Source of the DNA: Thiothrix sp.
Lineage (GTDB): Bacteria > Pseudomonadota > Gammaproteobacteria > Thiotrichales > Thiotrichaceae
DNA length: 33,514 nt
Direction of reading: 5' to 3'
Assembly: GCA_020442915.1 (NCBI GenBank)
Contig: JAGRJD010000029.1
Span: 1-33,514, forward strand
The notes below the pieces were generated by a model. The model had not been told where the DNA came from, ran no database searches, and saw only the letters and a list, made by a program, of their open reading frames with translations. A program made the translations under genes and the position numbers. Each line of letters begins with the position of its first letter. Position 1 is the stretch's first letter. Positions 1 to 11,097 of the stretch are shown here, one piece after another.

Positions 1-1643
1 GCAAGAACAACCCGCTGCTGGTGGGGGAAGCCGGTGTGGGCAAGACTGCAATTGCTGAAGGTCTGGCCAAGCGCATCGTGGACCAGGAAGTGCCGGAGGT
101 GCTGGCGGATGCTGTCATCTATTCGCTGGACATGGGAGCATTGCTGGCCGGAACCAAATACCGGGGTGATTTCGAAAAGCGCCTCAAGGCCGTCATCACC
201 CAGATTCGTCAGGAAAAGCATGCCGTTCTGTTCATTGACGAGATTCATACCATTATCGGAGCGGGTGCAACCTCGGGTGGAACCATGGATGCCTCCAACC
301 TGATCAAGCCGGCTCTGTCATCCGGGGAGCTCAAATGCATCGGCTCCACCACCTTCCAGGAATACCACAGCGTGTTCGAGAAGGATCGGGCGCTGGCGCG
401 CCGGTTCCAGAAAATCGATGTCAATGAGCCGACCGTGGAGGAAACCTTTGAAATCCTCAAGGGGCTCAAGTCCCGGTTTGAGGAACATCATGATGTCAAA
501 TACACGACCGCCGCCCTGCAGGCTGCTGCGGAGCTGGCCCAGCGCTACATTACCGACCGGCATCTGCCGGACAAGGCCATTGACGTGATTGACGAGGCCG
601 GTGCCAACCGGCGTCTGAAACCGGTGGCCAACCGCAGGAAAACCATCTCGGTCAATGATATTGAGGAAATTGTCGCCAAAATTGCGCGCATTCCTCCCAA
701 GACCGTATCCAAATCCGATATGGATATTCTGCGCACGCTGGACCGGGACCTGAAGCTGGTGATTTTCGGTCAGGATGGTGCCATTGAGCAGCTGACCTCC
801 GCCATCAAGATGGCGCGTTCGGGGCTGCGTGAAGAAATCCGTCCGATCGGCTCTTTCCTGTTCGCCGGCCCGACCGGCGTGGGCAAGACCGAAGTCACCA
901 AACAGCTGGCTGATCGGCTGGGGATTCCACTGTTGCGGTTTGACATGTCCGAATACATGGAGCGACATACCGTGTCGCGCCTGATCGGTGCCCCGCCAGG
1001 CTATGTCGGTTTTGACGAAGGCGGCCTCCTGACCGACGGAGTCAACAAGCAGCCCCATTGCGTACTGCTGCTGGACGAGATTGAAAAGGCGCATCCGGAT
1101 GTGTTCAACCTGCTGCTGCAGATCATGGATCACGGCACACTGACCGATACCAACGGCCGCAAGGTGGACTTCCGCAATGTCATTCTGGTCATGACCAGCA
1201 ATGCCGGGGCGGAAAACATTTCCCGCAAATCACTGGGCTTTACCGTACAGGATCATACTGCAGACGCCATGGATGCCATTCAGCGCACCTTTACGCCCGA
1301 GTTCCGCAACCGTCTGGATGGCATCATCCAGTTCAATGCCCTGTCGCAGGATGTCATTGCCTCGGTGGTGGACAAGTTCATCATCAAGCTGGAAGCCCAG
1401 CTGGGCGCCCGCAATGTCACCGTGCGGGTGGATGAAAAGGCGCGGGCCTGGATCGCCGACAAGGGTTATGATCGTCTGATGGGAGCACGTCCGATGGAGC
1501 GGGTGATTCAGGAACACATCAAGAAACCGCTGGCAGAAGCCCTGCTGTTCGGTGAGCTGTCCCAAGGCGGTTCAGTCTCCGTCACTGCCGAAGATGGCAA
1601 ACTGGTTCTGGACTGCGAAGGCCTGGAAGCGGTACCTGCCTGA
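1..1643 (+). CDS. clpA: ATP-dependent Clp protease ATP-binding subunit ClpA (3' part)
   Basis: Hexameric AAA+ unfoldase that feeds substrates, including N-end-rule and SsrA-tagged proteins, into ClpP in the cytoplasm. The window opens inside the first ATPase domain: frame 3 reads through the first base, so the true start lies upstream and roughly 205 residues (N-domain and start of D1) are missing compared with the 758-residue E. coli protein. Visible: first Walker A GEAGVGKT (nt 24-47), Walker B VLFIDE (nt 225-242), second Walker A GPTGVGKT (nt 867-890), second Walker B with LLLDEIEKAHPD, and GARPMERVIQ near the C terminus. The ClpP-docking loop reads KSLGF where E. coli has KSIGL, which marks it as ClpA rather than ClpB. 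It ends at TGA 1641-1643, followed by a terminator. clpS, usually just upstream, is outside the window. Confidence 0.97.
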   Translation, partial: KNNPLLVGEAGVGKTAIAEGLAKRIVDQEVPEVLADAVIYSLDMGALLAGTKYRGDFEKRLKAVITQIRQEKHAVLFIDEIHTIIGAGATSGGTMDASNLIKPALSSGELKCIGSTTFQEYHSVFEKDRALARRFQKIDVNEPTVEETFEILKGLKSRFEEHHDVKYTTAALQAAAELAQRYITDRHLPDKAIDVIDEAGANRRLKPVANRRKTISVNDIEEIVAKIARIPPKTVSKSDMDILRTLDRDLKLVIFGQDGAIEQLTSAIKMARSGLREEIRPIGSFLFAGPTGVGKTEVTKQLADRLGIPLLRFDMSEYMERHTVSRLIGAPPGYVGFDEGGLLTDGVNKQPHCVLLLDEIEKAHPDVFNLLLQIMDHGTLTDTNGRKVDFRNVILVMTSNAGAENISRKSLGFTVQDHTADAMDAIQRTFTPEFRNRLDGIIQFNALSQDVIASVVDKFIIKLEAQLGARNVTVRVDEKARAWIADKGYDRLMGARPMERVIQEHIKKPLAEALLFGELSQGGSVSVTAEDGKLVLDCEGLEAVPA

Positions 1644-1673
1644 ACGGCAGCATCCTGTGCTGACTGATCTGAA

Positions 1674-1709
1674 CCGGGCAGGGGAAGGAATCTCCCTCCC
1701 GGTTTTTTT
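1674..1709 (+). terminator. Rho-independent terminator of clpA
   Basis: A G/C-rich imperfect stem has CCGGG..AGGGGA on the left and TCTCCCTCCCGG on the right around a short AGGAA loop, followed by seven T residues. It sits 30 nt after the clpA stop. The T-tract overlaps the last bases of the convergent infA gene, so clpA transcription should stop exactly at the gene boundary. Confidence 0.8.
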
Positions 1710-1926
1710 ATTTGCTGCGGTAGCTGATGCGCCCCTTGGTGAGGTCGTAGGGGGTCAGCTGCACCGTGACACGGTCACCGGTGAGAATACGGATGTAGTT
1801 CTTGCGCATGCGTCCGGAAATGTGGGCGGTAACAACATGGTCATTATCCAGCTTCACCCGGAATGTCGTATTGGGCAGGGTGTCGATAACGGTTCCCTCC
1901 ATTTCAATGTAATCTTCTCTAGCCAT
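1708..1926 (-). CDS. infA: Translation initiation factor IF-1
   Basis: 72-residue single OB-fold S1-like protein that binds the 30S A-site and works with IF-2 and IF-3 during initiation. The protein starts [13 protein letters not shown] and ends KGRISYRSK, the standard IF-1 ends, and has the usual length. A longer reading frame exists upstream but has no IF-1 homology; ATG 1926 is preceded by an AGGA ribosome site 4 nt away and by a good sigma-70 promoter. The gene is convergent with clpA, a neighbour pairing known from pseudomonads. It is divergent from fabD. Confidence 0.97.
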   Translation of the reverse strand: MAREDYIEMEGTVIDTLPNTTFRVKLDNDHVVTAHISGRMRKNYIRILTGDRVTVQLTPYDLTKGRISYRSK

Positions 1927-1957
1927 AATTCCTGTCGTTATACCAGTAACCGCGCGT

Positions 1958-1985
1958 ATTATCCCCCGCTTGGGCGATATGACAA
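1958..1985 (-). promoter_or_regulatory. Sigma-70 promoter of infA
   Basis: On the minus strand, TTGTCA (1985-1980) is separated by 16 nt from GATAAT (1963-1958). Each box matches the consensus at five of six positions. The start of transcription would fall about 25 nt upstream of the infA ATG. Confidence 0.7.
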
Positions 1986-2089
1986 GTTCTTTTTGCCGAA
2001 TTGCGTGCTTTGATCGCAGGTTTCCATTAGGATAGTCCGGCTTTGTGGCATCGTGGCCACCTTGTTCAAGGTTTTTCGGGAGTTTATGC

Positions 2090-3034
2090 ATGGCATTTGC
2101 AGCGCTTTTCCCCGGCCAGGGCTCCCAGTCTGCCGGGATGCTGGCGGAGCTGGCCGACACCTTTCCGGTGGTTGGTACAACCTTCGCGGAAGCAGCGGAT
2201 GTGCTCGGACGGGATTTGTGGCGTCTGGTCCAGGAGCCCTCCGGAGCTGCACTGAACCAGACCGAAAATACCCAGCCTGCCATGCTGGCTGCCGGTGTGG
2301 CCTGCTGGCGGGTCTGGCAGCAGCAGGGCGGGTCGATGCCGGCTGCCATGGCCGGGCACAGCCTGGGTGAGTACTCAGCGCTGGTGGCTGCCGGCAGCCT
2401 CGGATTTGCCGATGGTATCCGGCTGGTGGCCGCACGGGCACAGTTGATGCAGCAGGCTGTGCCGGAAGGACAGGGAGCCATGGCGGCCATTCTGGGGCTG
2501 GATGATGCGGTGCTGATGGCGGCCTGTGCAGAAGTGGCGGGTGATGAAGTGGTCGAGGCGGTCAACTTCAATTCACCGGGGCAGGTGGTCATTGCCGGCC
2601 ATACCGCTGCTGTTGAGCGTGCCATGGCCGCTGCCACGGCACGTGGAGCCAGAAAGGCGCTGAAGCTGCCGGTCAGTGTGCCTTCACACTGTGCCCTGAT
2701 GCAGGGAGCCGCGCAGGCGCTGGGCTGGCAGCTGGCTGAAACCGGATTCCGGATGCCGGAAGTTCCGGTGCTGCACAATATCGATGCCCGCCCGGCAGCA
2801 GAGGTCGCATTCCTGTGCCCGGCGCTGGAGCAGCAGCTTTACCGTCCGGTACGCTGGGTGGATACCATCCGCAATCTGGTTGCAGACTACCATACGACCC
2901 TGATGATTGAATTCGGGCCCGGCAAGGTGCTGACCGGGCTGAACAAACGCATTGACCGGGCACTGGAATCGGTGGTGGTATCTGATGCCGCCACACTGGA
3001 CAAGGCGCTGGCACTGACGGAGGGCAGGGCATGA
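2090..3034 (+). CDS. fabD: Malonyl-CoA:ACP transacylase FabD
   Basis: Transfers malonyl from CoA to acyl carrier protein, supplying the extender unit for type II fatty-acid synthesis. The 314-residue product has GQGSQ (residues 9-13), the nucleophile Ser91 in GHSLG, Arg116 and catalytic His200 in VPSH, at nearly the same positions as in E. coli. ATG 2090 is chosen because [13 protein letters not shown] is the standard N terminus and a GGGAG ribosome site lies at about 2078-2082; an upstream in-frame start at 2045 would add 15 unrelated residues. It is the first gene of the fab operon here: plsX and fabH, often upstream, are replaced by divergent infA. It overlaps fabG by 4 nt (ATGA). Confidence 0.97.
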   Translation: MAFAALFPGQGSQSAGMLAELADTFPVVGTTFAEAADVLGRDLWRLVQEPSGAALNQTENTQPAMLAAGVACWRVWQQQGGSMPAAMAGHSLGEYSALVAAGSLGFADGIRLVAARAQLMQQAVPEGQGAMAAILGLDDAVLMAACAEVAGDEVVEAVNFNSPGQVVIAGHTAAVERAMAAATARGARKALKLPVSVPSHCALMQGAAQALGWQLAETGFRMPEVPVLHNIDARPAAEVAFLCPALEQQLYRPVRWVDTIRNLVADYHTTLMIEFGPGKVLTGLNKRIDRALESVVVSDAATLDKALALTEGRA

Positions 3035-3786
3035 GCGAAGGATTGAGGCTGGATGGCGAGCTGGCACTGGTGACCGGGGCCAGCCGCGGTATCGGCAAGG
3101 CGATTGTACTGGCCCTGGGCCGGCAGGGGGCCACCGTAGTCGGTACGGCCACCAGTACCGGTGGTGCGGAAGCGATCGGCAGCTACCTGCAGGAAGCCGG
3201 CATCAAGGGGGCCGGCATGGTGCTGGATGTGGCCAGCAGTGAATCGGTCGACGCCCTGATGACGGCTGTGACCGGACAGTTCGGTGCTGTCACCGTACTG
3301 GTCAACAATGCCGGCATCACCCGCGACAATCTGCTGATGCGCATGAAAGACGAGGACTGGGATGCCATCATCAACACCAACCTGAGCTCGGCCTACCGCA
3401 TGAGCAAGGCCTGTCTGCGCGGCATGATGAAGGCACGCCGGGGGCGGATCATATCCATCAGCTCCGTGGTCGGCTCCAGCGGCAACCCCGGTCAGGCCAA
3501 TTACGCTGCGGCCAAGGCCGGGCTGGCCGGCTTCTCCCGCTCATTGGCGCGTGAGCTGGGATCACGCGGGATCACCGTGAATGTGGTGGCACCCGGTTTT
3601 ATCGATACCGACATGACCCGTGAGCTACCGGAAGCCCAGCGTGACAGCCTGTTGCAGGGCATTCCGCTGGGGCGGCTCGGGCAGCCGGAAGAGATCGCCG
3701 GTGCCGTGGTGTTTCTGGCCTCAAGCCTGGGGGGCTATGTGAGCGGTGAAACCCTGCACGTCAATGGCGGCATGTACATGGGCTGA
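3031..3786 (+). CDS. fabG: 3-oxoacyl-ACP reductase FabG
   Basis: NADPH-dependent reduction of 3-oxoacyl-ACP to (R)-3-hydroxyacyl-ACP. Classical SDR of 251 residues: cofactor motif GASRGIG (16-22), NNAG (92-95), and catalytic Ser145, Tyr158 and Lys162 with the usual 13- and 4-residue spacings. It ends [14 protein letters not shown], the characteristic FabG tail. The start overlaps the fabD stop (ATGA at 3031), implying coupled translation. The following 149-nt gap before acpP suggests that acpP has extra regulation. Confidence 0.97.
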   Translation: MSEGLRLDGELALVTGASRGIGKAIVLALGRQGATVVGTATSTGGAEAIGSYLQEAGIKGAGMVLDVASSESVDALMTAVTGQFGAVTVLVNNAGITRDNLLMRMKDEDWDAIINTNLSSAYRMSKACLRGMMKARRGRIISISSVVGSSGNPGQANYAAAKAGLAGFSRSLARELGSRGITVNVVAPGFIDTDMTRELPEAQRDSLLQGIPLGRLGQPEEIAGAVVFLASSLGGYVSGETLHVNGGMYMG

Positions 3787-3860
3787 AGCGGGTCCAGGCC
3801 CGTCAGGGTGGTGTGGGGCCGGAAAAAGCCCGGTCAGCCCGGTTCGGGGGTTCAGGTTGC

Positions 3861-3889
3861 TGGCATGCGTTAGCGCTTTTCAATACAAT
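3861..3889 (+). promoter_or_regulatory. Possible internal promoter for acpP
   Basis: TACAAT at 3884-3889 is a good -10 box. The -35 position 17 nt upstream is only a weak TGGCAT (3861-3866). An internal promoter would fit the much higher need for ACP than for its neighbours, but the -35 box is poor. Confidence 0.3.
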
Positions 3890-3935
3890 ACGGACCGGAG
3901 CTTGGGATTTTGTTATCAATGAGGAACGTGAGATC

Positions 3936-4175
3936 ATGAGTGATATTGAAAGTCGCGTCAAAGCGATCGTAGTTGAGCAACTGGGAGTTGAAGAGTCGGA
4001 GGTCACCAACGAGGCTTCCTTCATTGACGATCTGGGCGCGGATTCACTGGATACGGTAGAGCTGGTCATGGCGCTGGAAGAAGAGTTCGGTACCGAGATT
4101 CCGGACGAAGAAGCCGAAAAGATCACCACGGTCCAGCTTGCGATTGATTACATCAAGCAGCACCTGCAGGGCTGA
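3936..4175 (+). CDS. acpP: Acyl carrier protein AcpP
   Basis: 79-residue acidic four-helix carrier that holds growing acyl chains on a phosphopantetheine arm. The attachment serine is Ser37 in [21 protein letters not shown] 3936 is chosen because it gives the standard MSDIE.RVK start and is preceded by GAGGAA at 3921-3926; the frame is open further upstream but without homology. Overall length and acidity are typical. It is flanked by gaps that hold a candidate promoter upstream and a stable hairpin downstream, both consistent with expression above that of the rest of the operon. Confidence 0.97.
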   Translation: MSDIESRVKAIVVEQLGVEESEVTNEASFIDDLGADSLDTVELVMALEEEFGTEIPDEEAEKITTVQLAIDYIKQHLQG

Positions 4176-4201
4176 GTTTCACTTTACAGGAAACACCGGG
4201 T

Positions 4202-4223
4202 CTGCAATCTGTGCGGATTGCAG
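4202..4223 (+). promoter_or_regulatory. Intergenic hairpin between acpP and fabF
   Basis: CTGCAATC (4202-4209) pairs perfectly with GATTGCAG (4216-4223) around a 6-nt loop. No T-tract follows, so it is not a classical terminator. It could protect the acpP mRNA 3' end after processing, or partly attenuate read-through into fabF. Confidence 0.5.
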
Positions 4224-4259
4224 TCCGAAGTCCGCCAATCAGCGAAGAAGGGAATAGCA

Positions 4260-5504
4260 TTGTCCAAGAGACGCGTGGTAGTGACCGGGTTGGGAATTGT
4301 TTCCCCGGTCGGATCAAAACTTGAAACGGCCTGGGCCAATATCAAGGCCGGGCGCAGCGGTATCAACCTGATCAGTCCGGCGTTGTTTGATGCCAGTGCC
4401 TTCAGCGTACGCATTGCCGGCAATGTCAAGGATTTCAAGGCTGACGACTACATCAAGCCCAAGGACCAGAAAAAAATGGATGCTTTCATCCATTACGGGA
4501 TCGGGGCCGGTGTGGAGGCCATGCGTGATGCGGGTCTGGAAGTGACGGAAGCGAATGCCGAGCGTATCGGTGTGCTGATGGGGTCTGGTATCGGCGGTCT
4601 GGAGACCATAGAGCGCAATAACCGTGCTTTTCTCGAAAACGGGCCGCGCAAGATTTCTCCCTTCTTCGTGCCGGCCAGTATCATCAATATGGTGGCCGGA
4701 AACCTGTCCATCATGTTCGGACTCCAGGGTCCCAATCTCTCCATTGTATCGGCCTGTGCCACGGCCACTCACAGCATCGGTGATGCCGCACGCATGATCG
4801 CCTATGGTGATGCCGATGTCATGCTGGCCGGCGGGGCTGAAATGGGCTCCACCCCGCTGGGAATCGGCGGTTTCGCTGCAGCACGTGCCCTGTCGACCCG
4901 CAATGATGATCCCGAGCGCGCCAGTCGCCCTTGGGACCGGGACCGGGACGGGTTTGTGCTGGGTGACGGTGCCGGGGTGCTGGTACTGGAGGAATACGAA
5001 TTCGCCAGGGCCCGTGATGCCCGCATCTACTGTGAGCTGGTCGGTTATGGCATGAGCAGTGATGCCTACCACATGACCTCACCCTCAGCAGGCGGGGAAG
5101 GGGCGGCACGCTGCATGCGCAATGCGCTGCGGGATGCCGGTCTCAATCCGGAGCAGGTGGATTACATCAATGCCCATGGCACTTCCACACCGGCAGGGGA
5201 CAAGGCGGAAACCGAAGCCGCCAAGCTGGCCCTGGGTGCACATGCCCACCGGGTGGCCATCAGCTCCACCAAATCCATGACCGGTCATCTGCTGGGTGCT
5301 GCCGGCGGCATTGAGGCGGTTTTCAGCGTTCTGGCTATCCGGGATCAGGTGCTGCCACCGACCATCAATATTGAAAACCAGGATCCGGCGTGTGATCTGG
5401 ATTATGTGCCGAACGTGGCCCGCGATGCCACCATTGCGATTGCCATGAGCAACTCGTTCGGCTTCGGGGGCACTAATGGTACCCTGATATTCAGGAAAAT
5501 CTGA
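4260..5504 (+). CDS. fabF: 3-oxoacyl-ACP synthase II FabF
   Basis: Condenses malonyl-ACP with acyl-ACP in chain elongation. The product is 414 residues (E. coli 413). Catalytic residues are Cys166 in VSACATA, His306 in NAHGTST, Lys338 and His343 in [22 protein letters not shown] lies at the C terminus. No ATG is available: TTG 4260 is chosen because it gives (M)[11 protein letters not shown], the normal FabF N terminus, and follows an AAGGGA ribosome site by about 6 nt. An upstream TTG at 4218 would add 14 residues and start inside the intergenic hairpin. The rare start plus hairpin may lower fabF output relative to acpP. Confidence 0.96.
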   Translation: MSKRRVVVTGLGIVSPVGSKLETAWANIKAGRSGINLISPALFDASAFSVRIAGNVKDFKADDYIKPKDQKKMDAFIHYGIGAGVEAMRDAGLEVTEANAERIGVLMGSGIGGLETIERNNRAFLENGPRKISPFFVPASIINMVAGNLSIMFGLQGPNLSIVSACATATHSIGDAARMIAYGDADVMLAGGAEMGSTPLGIGGFAAARALSTRNDDPERASRPWDRDRDGFVLGDGAGVLVLEEYEFARARDARIYCELVGYGMSSDAYHMTSPSAGGEGAARCMRNALRDAGLNPEQVDYINAHGTSTPAGDKAETEAAKLALGAHAHRVAISSTKSMTGHLLGAAGGIEAVFSVLAIRDQVLPPTINIENQDPACDLDYVPNVARDATIAIAMSNSFGFGGTNGTLIFRKI

Positions 5505-5576
5505 TAACGGTTGCCCATCCGGTTGATACCGATGTTGGGTGGCTGTTGTTGCATTGTCATGTCATACCGGGGCTGC

Positions 5577-8292
<2,716 letters not shown>

Positions 8293-8349
8293 TTCGCCGC
8301 AGTGCACAGATGACGCCCAAGCAGAGAATAAAACATAAGGGAACGCCAC

Positions 8350-8685
8350 ATGAATCCGATCGGCCTGCCGTTGCGTCTGAATGACAAGAATGATGTTCAT
8401 AACCATTATCTGCCCATGATCAAGGGGGGAGGGCTGTTTGTGCCTACCAGCCACCGGCTGGATTTCAACATGAGCGTGCTGGTGGATGTGGAGCTGGTGT
8501 CGGAAAAGCAGCGTGCCAAGGTGCCGGGTCGGGTGGTATGGCTGACCCCGGAAGGGGCGCAGCGCGGACTGCCCAGAGGGGTGGGGATACAGTTCACCAG
8601 TGAGCATCAGGGGCGCATCCAGCAGTTTTTTGAAGGCCTGATTGGTGACGCCCTGCTGCAGCCGCCACCCCGTCCACCGTATTGA
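8350..8685 (+). CDS. pilZ: Type IV pilus biogenesis protein PilZ (atypical PilZ domain)
   Basis: 111-residue PilZ-domain protein of the kind found next to holB in pseudomonads and xanthomonads, required for type IV pilus assembly through contacts with PilB and FimX-like proteins. Visible: PMIKGGGLFVPT, VDVELVSEKQRAKVPGRVVW and TPEGAQRGLPRGVGIQF. The c-di-GMP-binding RxxxR and D/NxSxxG motifs are missing, as in the founding PilZ, so it is probably not a nucleotide sensor. ATG 8350 follows AAGGGA at about 8338-8343. It is the last gene of the fab operon; tatD, which often follows, is absent. It faces a LysR gene 16 nt away. Confidence 0.92.
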   Translation: MNPIGLPLRLNDKNDVHNHYLPMIKGGGLFVPTSHRLDFNMSVLVDVELVSEKQRAKVPGRVVWLTPEGAQRGLPRGVGIQFTSEHQGRIQQFFEGLIGDALLQPPPRPPY

Positions 8686-8701
8686 TGACCTTCACGAGAC
8701 C

Positions 8702-9589
8702 TCAAGCGTCTGTTGTTTCAGCATCCGTCATCAGCCACTCACAGAACTGCTCAGCCAGCAGGTTCCCGGCAGCTGAAGGGGCGCGGTAAAGGTAATAGGC
8801 CCCATAAGGCACAAAAACCGGGGACAGGGGGGCCGGAGTCACCAGTTCCCCGTGCCGGAGCTGGTCGTTGAGCAGTGATGCCCGTCCGACCATCAGTCCC
8901 AGTCCGTCCAGTGCTGCCTGCAGGATCAGGACATACAGGCTGGCACGCCGGATGCCGGCAAAATGCAGTCCGCTTCCCTGTGGCATGGCCTCCCGCTCCC
9001 AGACGGGCCAGTCCTGGTTCCAGTGTGCATCCTGATACAACACGGCCCGCCGGGGAGCAAAGGCATGACCGGGGCTGCAGACCGGAATCAGGTGTTCTTC
9101 CCAGAGTCTGGTCCAGAGTCGGGGAGGTGGCGGTTCGGCAAAAAAACTGATCACCACATCGGCTGTCGGTGGCGGGCTGTCGAGGATTGAGGCTGCGGTG
9201 ATTTCAAAATCATGATCATGATAACGGGCCTGGTAGCGTTTGAGCCGGGGTTGCAGCCAGAGCTGGGCCACCGAGTGCAGGGTGGCCAGCCGCAGCGGTT
9301 TGTGGCGGGTATCCCGTATCTGTGCACTGCAGCGTTGCAAGCCCAGCAGATGCGCCTGAACAGGGCCAAGGTATTCCTGTCCCTGCAGAGTCAGCCGGAC
9401 CCCGTGGCTGTGACGCTCAAACAGTTCCACCCCCAGTGAAGATTCCAGCTGTTTGATTTGGTGGGCCACGGCCGAAGCGCTGACATAAAGTTCTGCAGCG
9501 GCCTGACTGAAGCCTTCATGACGTGCAGCGGCCTCGAAAGCGATCAGGGCATTCAAGGGGGGAAGCAGGGGATAGCGGGCAGATTTCAT
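8702..9589 (-). CDS. LysR-family transcriptional regulator (GcvA-like)
   Basis: 295 residues with an N-terminal winged helix-turn-helix (roughly residues 12-70: PLNALIAFEAAARHEGFSQAAAEL and SASAVAHQIKQLE) and a periplasmic-binding-protein-like effector domain. PPLNALIAFEAAARH is the GcvA/AmpR-like subgroup start. It is divergently transcribed from the PLP enzyme at 9733, the classical LysR arrangement, so it probably controls that gene in response to its substrate or product. The effector cannot be told from sequence. Confidence 0.9.
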   Translation of the reverse strand: MKSARYPLLPPLNALIAFEAAARHEGFSQAAAELYVSASAVAHQIKQLESSLGVELFERHSHGVRLTLQGQEYLGPVQAHLLGLQRCSAQIRDTRHKPLRLATLHSVAQLWLQPRLKRYQARYHDHDFEITAASILDSPPPTADVVISFFAEPPPPRLWTRLWEEHLIPVCSPGHAFAPRRAVLYQDAHWNQDWPVWEREAMPQGSGLHFAGIRRASLYVLILQAALDGLGLMVGRASLLNDQLRHGELVTPAPLSPVFVPYGAYYLYRAPSAAGNLLAEQFCEWLMTDAETTDA

Positions 9590-9666
9590 GCGGATTGTCG
9601 GGCTGTCATGTGGGAGGCCCGATTTTTTCAGGGCCAGGACCGGATATTATGCACTTGCACCCGGCC

Positions 9667-9683
9667 TGATACAGGTGAAATCA
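9667..9683. promoter_or_regulatory. Possible LysR operator
   Basis: TGAT-N9-ATCA inverted repeat lies in the 143-nt gap between the divergent LysR gene and the PLP-enzyme gene. It overlaps a shorter CCTG-AT-ACAGG-like repeat. The position fits an operator; no binding evidence exists. Confidence 0.3.
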
Positions 9684-9732
9684 TCTCCACAACCTGCTTT
9701 TTATGCTGTTTATTCCCGTCTGGAGGAACGTC

Positions 9733-11058
9733 ATGACCCATACCCGCCTGCCCTGGCTCAGCCCGGCCCTCAACCGGTTTGCGGCCCATTCCCTGGAAAC
9801 CCACCCACTGCAGGACAGTCCGGCCCTGATCCGTGCGATTGAGGCGCTGGGCCGGCGCAACCGGCAGATTCATGAACAGGAATGCCTGAACCTGAACCCG
9901 GCCACCAACATCATGAATCCACGGGCTGAAGCCATGCTCGCATCCGGTATCGGCTCGCGTCCATCCCTGGGCCATCCGGGAGACAAATATGAAATGGGGC
10001 TGGAGGCCATCGAGCAGATTGAGCTGCTGGCCACTTCACTGGCCTGCGAGATTTTTGCAGCCGACTTTGCCGAAATCCGGGTCGGTTCCGGTGCACTGGC
10101 CAATCTCTACGCTTTCATGGCCACCTGCAAACCCGGTGATACCATTATCGTGCCGCCACCCGCAATCGGGGGACATGTGACCCATGACCGCAAGGGGGCT
10201 GCCGGGCTTTACGGGCTTGATATCCATCATGCACCGGTTGATTCCGCACATTACAGCGTGGATATCGAGGGGCTGCGTCGGCAGGCTCATGAACTGCACC
10301 CGAAACTGATCACCATCGGCGGCAGCCTCAACCTGCTGCCGCACCCGGTGGCTGCTGTGCGCGCGATTGCGGATGAAGTCGGTGCGGCGGTGCTGTTTGA
10401 TGCGGCCCACCAGTGCGGCATGATTGCGGGTCGATACTGGGAAAACCCGCTGGACCAGGGGGCCGACCTCATGACCATGAGCACCTATAAAAGCCTGGGG
10501 GGGCCGCCCGGAGGCCTGATTGTATCTAATAATGCCCACCTGATGGAGCGCATTGATGCCATTGCCTTTCCGGGGCTGACGGCCAATTTCGATGCCGCCA
10601 AATCGGCGGCACTGGCTATCACCCTGCTGGACTGGCGCAACTTCGGCAGGGATTATGCCAGAACCATGGTGGATACCGCCAGGGCGCTGGCCCAGGCACT
10701 GGAACAGGAGGGGCTGCCCCTGTTCCGGCTCGCATCCGGGCAGGCGACCGACTCGCACCAGTTTGCACTGGAAGCCGCCGGGTTCGGTGGTGGCCAGCAG
10801 ATGGCCAGAACGCTGCGCACCGCCAGTCTGCTGAGCTGTGGCATCGGTCTGCCGCTGCCGGAAGTCCATGGCGACATGAACGGCCTGCGGCTGGGAACAC
10901 CCGAGCTGGTACGTACCGGAATGAGTGCTGCGCACATGCCGGCAGTGGCACGCCATATTGCGGACAGCCTGCTGGCGCGTCGTGCACCGGAGGCGATTGC
11001 AGCGGATGTGCGGGTCTTGCGGGAGCCGTTTCAGGAGCTGCACTTTGTGCATGCCTGA
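9733..11058 (+). CDS. SHMT-fold PLP-dependent enzyme, non-canonical
   Basis: 441-residue fold-type I PLP enzyme related to serine hydroxymethyltransferase. Kept: Schiff-base Lys253 (STYKSLGGP), Asp223 and His226 (LFDAAHQCG), ring-stacking His148 (GGHVTH), GSGALAN, and substrate-carboxylate Arg386 (GLRLGTPE). Changed relative to E. coli GlyA by alignment from memory: Tyr55 to Pro77, catalytic Glu57 to Leu79, Tyr65 to Glu87, His228 to Tyr252 and Arg235 to Pro259. Loss of the Glu and Tyr that act in folate-dependent chemistry argues against a housekeeping SHMT; an aldolase, racemase or alpha-methylserine-type activity is possible. ATG 9733 is preceded by GGAGG at 9722-9726; an upstream ATG at 9703 lacks one. 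Confidence 0.85.
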   Translation: MTHTRLPWLSPALNRFAAHSLETHPLQDSPALIRAIEALGRRNRQIHEQECLNLNPATNIMNPRAEAMLASGIGSRPSLGHPGDKYEMGLEAIEQIELLATSLACEIFAADFAEIRVGSGALANLYAFMATCKPGDTIIVPPPAIGGHVTHDRKGAAGLYGLDIHHAPVDSAHYSVDIEGLRRQAHELHPKLITIGGSLNLLPHPVAAVRAIADEVGAAVLFDAAHQCGMIAGRYWENPLDQGADLMTMSTYKSLGGPPGGLIVSNNAHLMERIDAIAFPGLTANFDAAKSAALAITLLDWRNFGRDYARTMVDTARALAQALEQEGLPLFRLASGQATDSHQFALEAAGFGGGQQMARTLRTASLLSCGIGLPLPEVHGDMNGLRLGTPELVRTGMSAAHMPAVARHIADSLLARRAPEAIAADVRVLREPFQELHFVHA

Positions 11059-11097
11059 TAAACCTGTGTCCCGGGAATCTCGTACCGTTGGGCCGTT

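Noticed and set aside
318..1133. 271-codon frame antisense to clpA
   Set aside because: Shadow of the clpA codon pattern; no start signal or homology.
1708..2778. 356-codon minus frame containing IF-1 at its end
   Set aside because: Only the last 72 codons are IF-1; the rest is antisense to fabD.
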